From contig MHGR01000127.1 of NCBI GenBank assembly GCA_001805655.1, forward strand, positions 999-6,476: a DNA stretch of 5,478 bases. Direction: 5' to 3'. Below the pieces are notes generated by a model, which was not told where the DNA came from, did not search any database, and worked only from the letters and a program-made list of their open reading frames with translations. Below, piece by piece: positions 1 through 3,400 of this stretch. The translations under genes and the position numbers were made by a program. The stretch comes from Omnitrophica WOR_2 bacterium RIFCSPHIGHO2_02_FULL_52_10. Lineage in GTDB: Bacteria; Omnitrophota; Gorgyraeia; Zapsychrales; Zapsychraceae. The first letter of the stretch is position 1, and every line of letters starts with the position of its first letter.

Positions 1-1
1 T

Positions 2-64
2 AAAGAAGCCATAAAACAGAAGTACCGTTTCTATAGTTATGGCGACGCGATGATCATCATTTAG
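2..64 (+). CDS. queA: QueA C-terminus (S-adenosylmethionine:tRNA ribosyltransferase-isomerase), 3' fragment
   Basis: Only the last 20 codons and a TAG stop (62-64) lie in the window; the start is off the left edge. The peptide ends in YRFYSYGDAMIII, which matches the conserved C-terminal YRF(F/Y)S(F/Y)GDAM motif of QueA. QueA transfers and isomerises the ribosyl moiety of S-adenosylmethionine onto 7-aminomethyl-7-deazaguanine in tRNA, giving epoxyqueuosine, in the cytoplasm. The chain stops right after DAMIII, as in many QueA proteins that lack the longer enterobacterial tail. It is a housekeeping gene with no evident functional link to the giant gene downstream, and a 275-bp gap with its own promoter-like signals separates them. 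The call rests on one short but distinctive motif. Confidence 0.85.
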   Translation, partial: KEAIKQKYRFYSYGDAMIII

Positions 65-93
65 GCGTATGAGTTTACCTTCGTGGGAATCAA

Positions 94-127
94 TTCGCTC
101 CTGGAAAAAATAATTTTTTTAGGCGAA
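94..127 (+). terminator. Hairpin after queA, possible transcription terminator
   Basis: TTCGC (94-98) pairs with GCGAA (123-127). After a two-base bulge (99-100), CTGGAAAAA (101-109) pairs with TTTTTTTAG (114-122), with two G-U wobbles and a four-base loop. It lies 30 bases after the queA stop. The T-run forms the 3' arm of the stem instead of following it, so this is not a textbook intrinsic terminator. It could still work through the seven-U stretch, or it may only be an AT-rich fold. Confidence 0.4.
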
Positions 128-197
128 GAGTAAAATATGGCATAACACTATTAACTACAATAAGATATGAATTATACGTGTTTTTTGGAATTTTAAA

Positions 198-211
198 AGA
201 AAGCGCTTGCA
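198..211 (+). promoter_or_regulatory. cre/LacI-type operator-like palindrome
   Basis: AGAAAGCGCTTGCA is centred on the perfect 8-bp palindrome AAGCGCTT (201-208). It matches 9 of the 11 fixed positions of the Bacillus cre consensus TGWAANCGNTNWCA, and a central CG is typical of LacI-family operators. It overlaps the proposed -35 element, so a bound regulator could block transcription. Carbon control would suit a gene encoding aldolases, but no regulator gene is in the window and a chance match is possible. Confidence 0.35.
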
Positions 212-235
212 TTTTTAACCATCATATGGTAAATT
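207..235 (+). promoter_or_regulatory. Putative sigma70-type promoter for the giant gene
   Basis: TTGCAT (207-212) as -35 and TAAATT (230-235) as -10 are separated by exactly 17 bases, inside an AT-rich stretch. Neither box is a perfect match (3 of 6 and 4 of 6 to TTGACA and TATAAT). Transcription would start near 242 and give a leader of about 100 bases. This is the best-spaced pair I could find between queA and the GTG start. Confidence 0.35.
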
Positions 236-247
236 TTACGCAATAGT

Positions 248-267
248 ATCATTCCACATCATTCCAC
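248..267 (+). repeat. Perfect tandem repeat of ATCATTCCAC, two copies
   Basis: ATCATTCCAC occurs twice back to back (248-257 and 258-267) with no mismatch, just downstream of the proposed promoter. Ten bases is about one helical turn, so a protein could bind both copies on the same face of the DNA. It may equally be a simple slippage duplication. Confidence 0.6.
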
Positions 268-275
268 GGAGAACG

Positions 276-294
276 GTTAGCGCGCCACGCTAAC
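276..294 (+). promoter_or_regulatory. Leader hairpin in the 5' untranslated region
   Basis: GTTAGCG (276-282) and CGCTAAC (288-294) form a perfect 7-bp stem with a 5-base loop. No T-run follows, so it is not a terminator. It ends 31 bases before the ribosome binding site and could stabilise the messenger or form part of a regulatory leader. I do not recognise a riboswitch class here. CGCCACG, beginning in the loop (283-289), recurs at 316-322. Confidence 0.4.
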
Positions 295-325
295 GATGAA
301 ACCTTAAGATCAACACGCCACGATC

Positions 326-333
326 AGGGGAGG
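326..333 (+). promoter_or_regulatory. Strong ribosome binding site that fixes the GTG start
   Basis: AGGGGAGG lies six bases before the GTG at 340. It contains GGAGG, the anti-Shine-Dalgarno complement, at ideal spacing. This supports GTG 340 as the start over the next in-frame ATG at 493 (residue 52), which would remove the whole signal peptide. Confidence 0.8.
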
Positions 334-339
334 TTTTCC

Positions 340-447
340 GTGCGAATCATCCAGCGCAAGAAAACAGTCAAATCTTTTTACAGTGCCGTATCCGTTTTAG
401 TAACCATCACGTTTATTTCCAGCTCTATCATTCCGCCGACGTACGCC
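340..447 (+). other. Sec signal peptide (residues 1-36)
   Basis: The N-terminus has a basic stretch (R2, R6, K7, K8, K11), a hydrophobic core at about residues 13-31 (SAVSVLVTITFI and following), and a polar end with two prolines followed by Thr-Tyr-Ala. Signal peptidase I would cut after Ala36, giving a mature N-terminus of QSLPA. The -1 Ala and -3 Thr fit the small-residue rule. There is no lipobox cysteine, so it is not a lipoprotein, and no twin-arginine motif. If uncleaved, the core could act as a membrane anchor. Confidence 0.85.
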
Positions 448-3400
448 CAGTCGCTGCCGGCAGTCGTTCTCAATTTGCCCGCACCCGGAACCATGGTGCA
501 TCTGACGCCCGGTTTCGTGCCGCCCATGGTGGATGGCATCACCATCCATCCGGATGACCCGTTTAAATTTGACTTTCTTGTCGGCCGCGGCGATCAACAG
601 CTGGAAGGCGAAGCGTTCAAAGCGGAAGCGGATAAGCTCATCAAATATTTCCTGGCCTCCCTGACCGTCCCGGAAGCAGAGCTCTGGGTCAACCTTTCTC
701 CCTATGAAAATGACCGCATCATCCCTGATTCACTCAGCCGCACTGAAATGGGGCGCGACCTTCTGGCGCAGGATTATATCCTCAAGCAGTTAACCGCCTC
801 CTTGATGTATCCGGAGGATGAGCTGGGAAAGAAATTCTGGAACCGTATTTATGAGAAGATCCAGACCCAATACGGAGTCACGGATATTCCCGTGGATACC
901 TTTAACAAGGTATGGATCGTCCCGCAGGAGGCGACCGTTTACGAGACCGGAACTTCCGCCATTGTCATCGACAGCCATTTGAAGGTTATGCTGGAAAGCG
1001 ACTACCTGGCCATGGCCAACGCCAAGGACCACAATTCTTCGGCGGCCGCTCAATCCTCCCCCAGCGCTGCCATCATCAAGGAAATTATCATTCCTGAGAT
1101 TGAAAAAGAGGTCAACGAGGGCGCGACCTTCGCCCCTCTGCGGCAGATTTATAACTCCATGATTCTCGCCACCTGGTATAAAAAGAATCTCAAAGAAAGT
1201 CTCTTGGGCCAGGTCTATGTGGACCAGAACAAGGTTGCGGGCATCGACACGGTGGAGGCCGGCACGAAGGACGAGATTTATAATCAGTACCTTAAGGCCT
1301 TCAAGGTCGGCGTGTACAACTATATTAAGGAAGACGTCGATCCAAGCACCCAGGAAGTCATCCCGCGCAAGTATTTCGCGGGCGGGATAACCGCTATTGA
1401 TCCCGATAACATTTCATCGCCGGCAGTAAACGATCCCGGCGCCGTCGCCCGCGCGGCGTCACGGTTGCGGGACGATGATACGTTTGAGGTGGAATTGGTG
1501 GGCGACCAGGGCCAAAAACTGGCCGCTACGGTGGTGTCACCCAGTGTCGCCGTCACGCCGCAGAAAGACGAATCTTCTTCACCTATTAGCGAGAGCATAA
1601 GTTTGGACAGCGTAATTAAAATACTCCCAAATACATTTGAGTTTGGGAGCAACAGCCGGCGTTACGTTAGTGCCATGAAATTGAGTCCTGAAGATTGGGA
1701 TTTCCGCTTTCCGCGGGAGTTGAGCGGCGTGAGTTTTGAAGGTTACAGGACATCGCCGCGTGACTGGGTACAAAATGAAGGAAAGATGGAAATTTTTGTT
1801 AGGGAAAATGTTTCCGGGGAAGAATTTCTCAAAGAGTTAATTAAGCATGGTTATCATAGAAATTTAAGTGTCCTAACGGATCCGCAGCTCATTCATTGGA
1901 TAGAGAGCTTGAAGTCTGAGAGTGACAAAATAAGAGATAGAATGGAAGAGATACAAATAGAAATTTCGAATGTAAATGCAAGTTTGCGTTTGACTCGTGG
2001 TCAAGGAGGAGAAGAAATATATCAAAGACAGCTAGATGCACTCAATGATAGATATCAAAGACTGGAAGATGCTTTAGCGCGTGTTAACAAGGAAGATGAT
2101 AAGAGTGGCGCCAGCTCGCCGATCTTAACGGCGGGGGAGAAGGCAGCGAGGCAGGAGGAGTTATTAACGACTAAGACGAAGGTATTTTTAGCTGATGATG
2201 GGACGAAGGATACGATCGGCGGGGCGATTGCGTCCAACGCGTTTGGATTAAAGGGCAAGACAGGTTATGCGCAGTATCAACAGCGGTTCAGTGAAGGAGA
2301 GCAGCGCGAGTTACGCAGGCAGGCGCACATTCTGACGGCAACCGCGAAGACGTTACCTTATACAGTGGTCGCGACGATCCTCTCGGATGAGACAGCGGAA
2401 TACAGAACAGATGATGGGCAGAATCTCATTGACACGTATGTCACTGGAAGAGGAGTGGGGATTAATCATAAAGACGACAGGGGGATGGTTCCTTTTGGGG
2501 ATTCTAAAGTTGAGAAGGTTTTAAACCCGAAAGTGCTCGGGTCCGAGAACTTAGCGAAAATCTTATCTGTTTATCCGGACTCCATATCAACCAAGACGCG
2601 GGTGCAGATTACGATTGATGAAGAAAATAGGTTACCGAGTGAGGGGAATCTAGATCAGATCGCTGAAGATGATGCCCGGCATGCCGAGGAAGTGTTGGGG
2701 GCGGGGAGGATCCCTGTCATCGAGCCGGAGATCTTGTTGGATGGAACATACGATATTGAAACCAGCGCGAAAGTGGCGAGAAGGGCATATTCGAAAATCA
2801 TTGACAGGATCCATGCCAGAGGACTGGATGTCACGAGGATCAATTTTAAGATTAGTTTTGTGCAGCCTGGGGAAAAATCGCCGAATCCGGTGAGTGAAGA
2901 GGAGATTGCCCGGGAAACAGTCAAGATGATAGAAGACGTATTCCCGCCCAATTTTGGAGGGATCAAGTTTTTATCGGGAGGGTTATCATCGGATGATGCG
3001 ATGGCGAGAATGAACTCGGTGGCAAGAGAGGCCAATGCGCGGAAATTATCCGTGCCGACAACGATATCCTATTCGCGGGCGTTGATCGGGCCGGCGTATC
3101 AGGCATGGCAGGGGAAGCCTGAGAATTTTTCAGCCGCGCAACAGGTGTTAGATATAACTCTGTTGCGGGGGCAGGCAGCGGTAGTCGGGGTGTTGGATCA
3201 GTTTAACGCGATGTTAAGGAGAGTGGGAGCCGATGCCCTGTTAGAAGATGCAGCGTTAACGGCCTATAACCGGATGTTAGTGGCCAATGTCACAGCCGTA
3301 CCGTTGGCCGAGTTAGAGGGATTAGTTGAGAACTTCCAAATTCCAGGGGCCGCCAGTTCGCCGGTGGATACAGTGAAGTTAGATACGTCTATCAATTATC

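Noticed and set aside
271..333. Riboswitch (cyclic-di-GMP, cobalamin or similar) in the leader
   Set aside because: There is one simple hairpin but none of the conserved junction sequences of the classes I know, and no expression platform.
65..339. A small gene between queA and the giant gene
   Set aside because: The ATGs at 136 and 168 reach stops after two and nine further codons or fewer, and no longer frame with a ribosome binding site is present.
912..1097. Short + strand frames at 912-1097 and 2669-2893
   Set aside because: Both overlap the long gene in another frame. The second sits within the conserved aldolase core. No ribosome binding site or known motif supports them.
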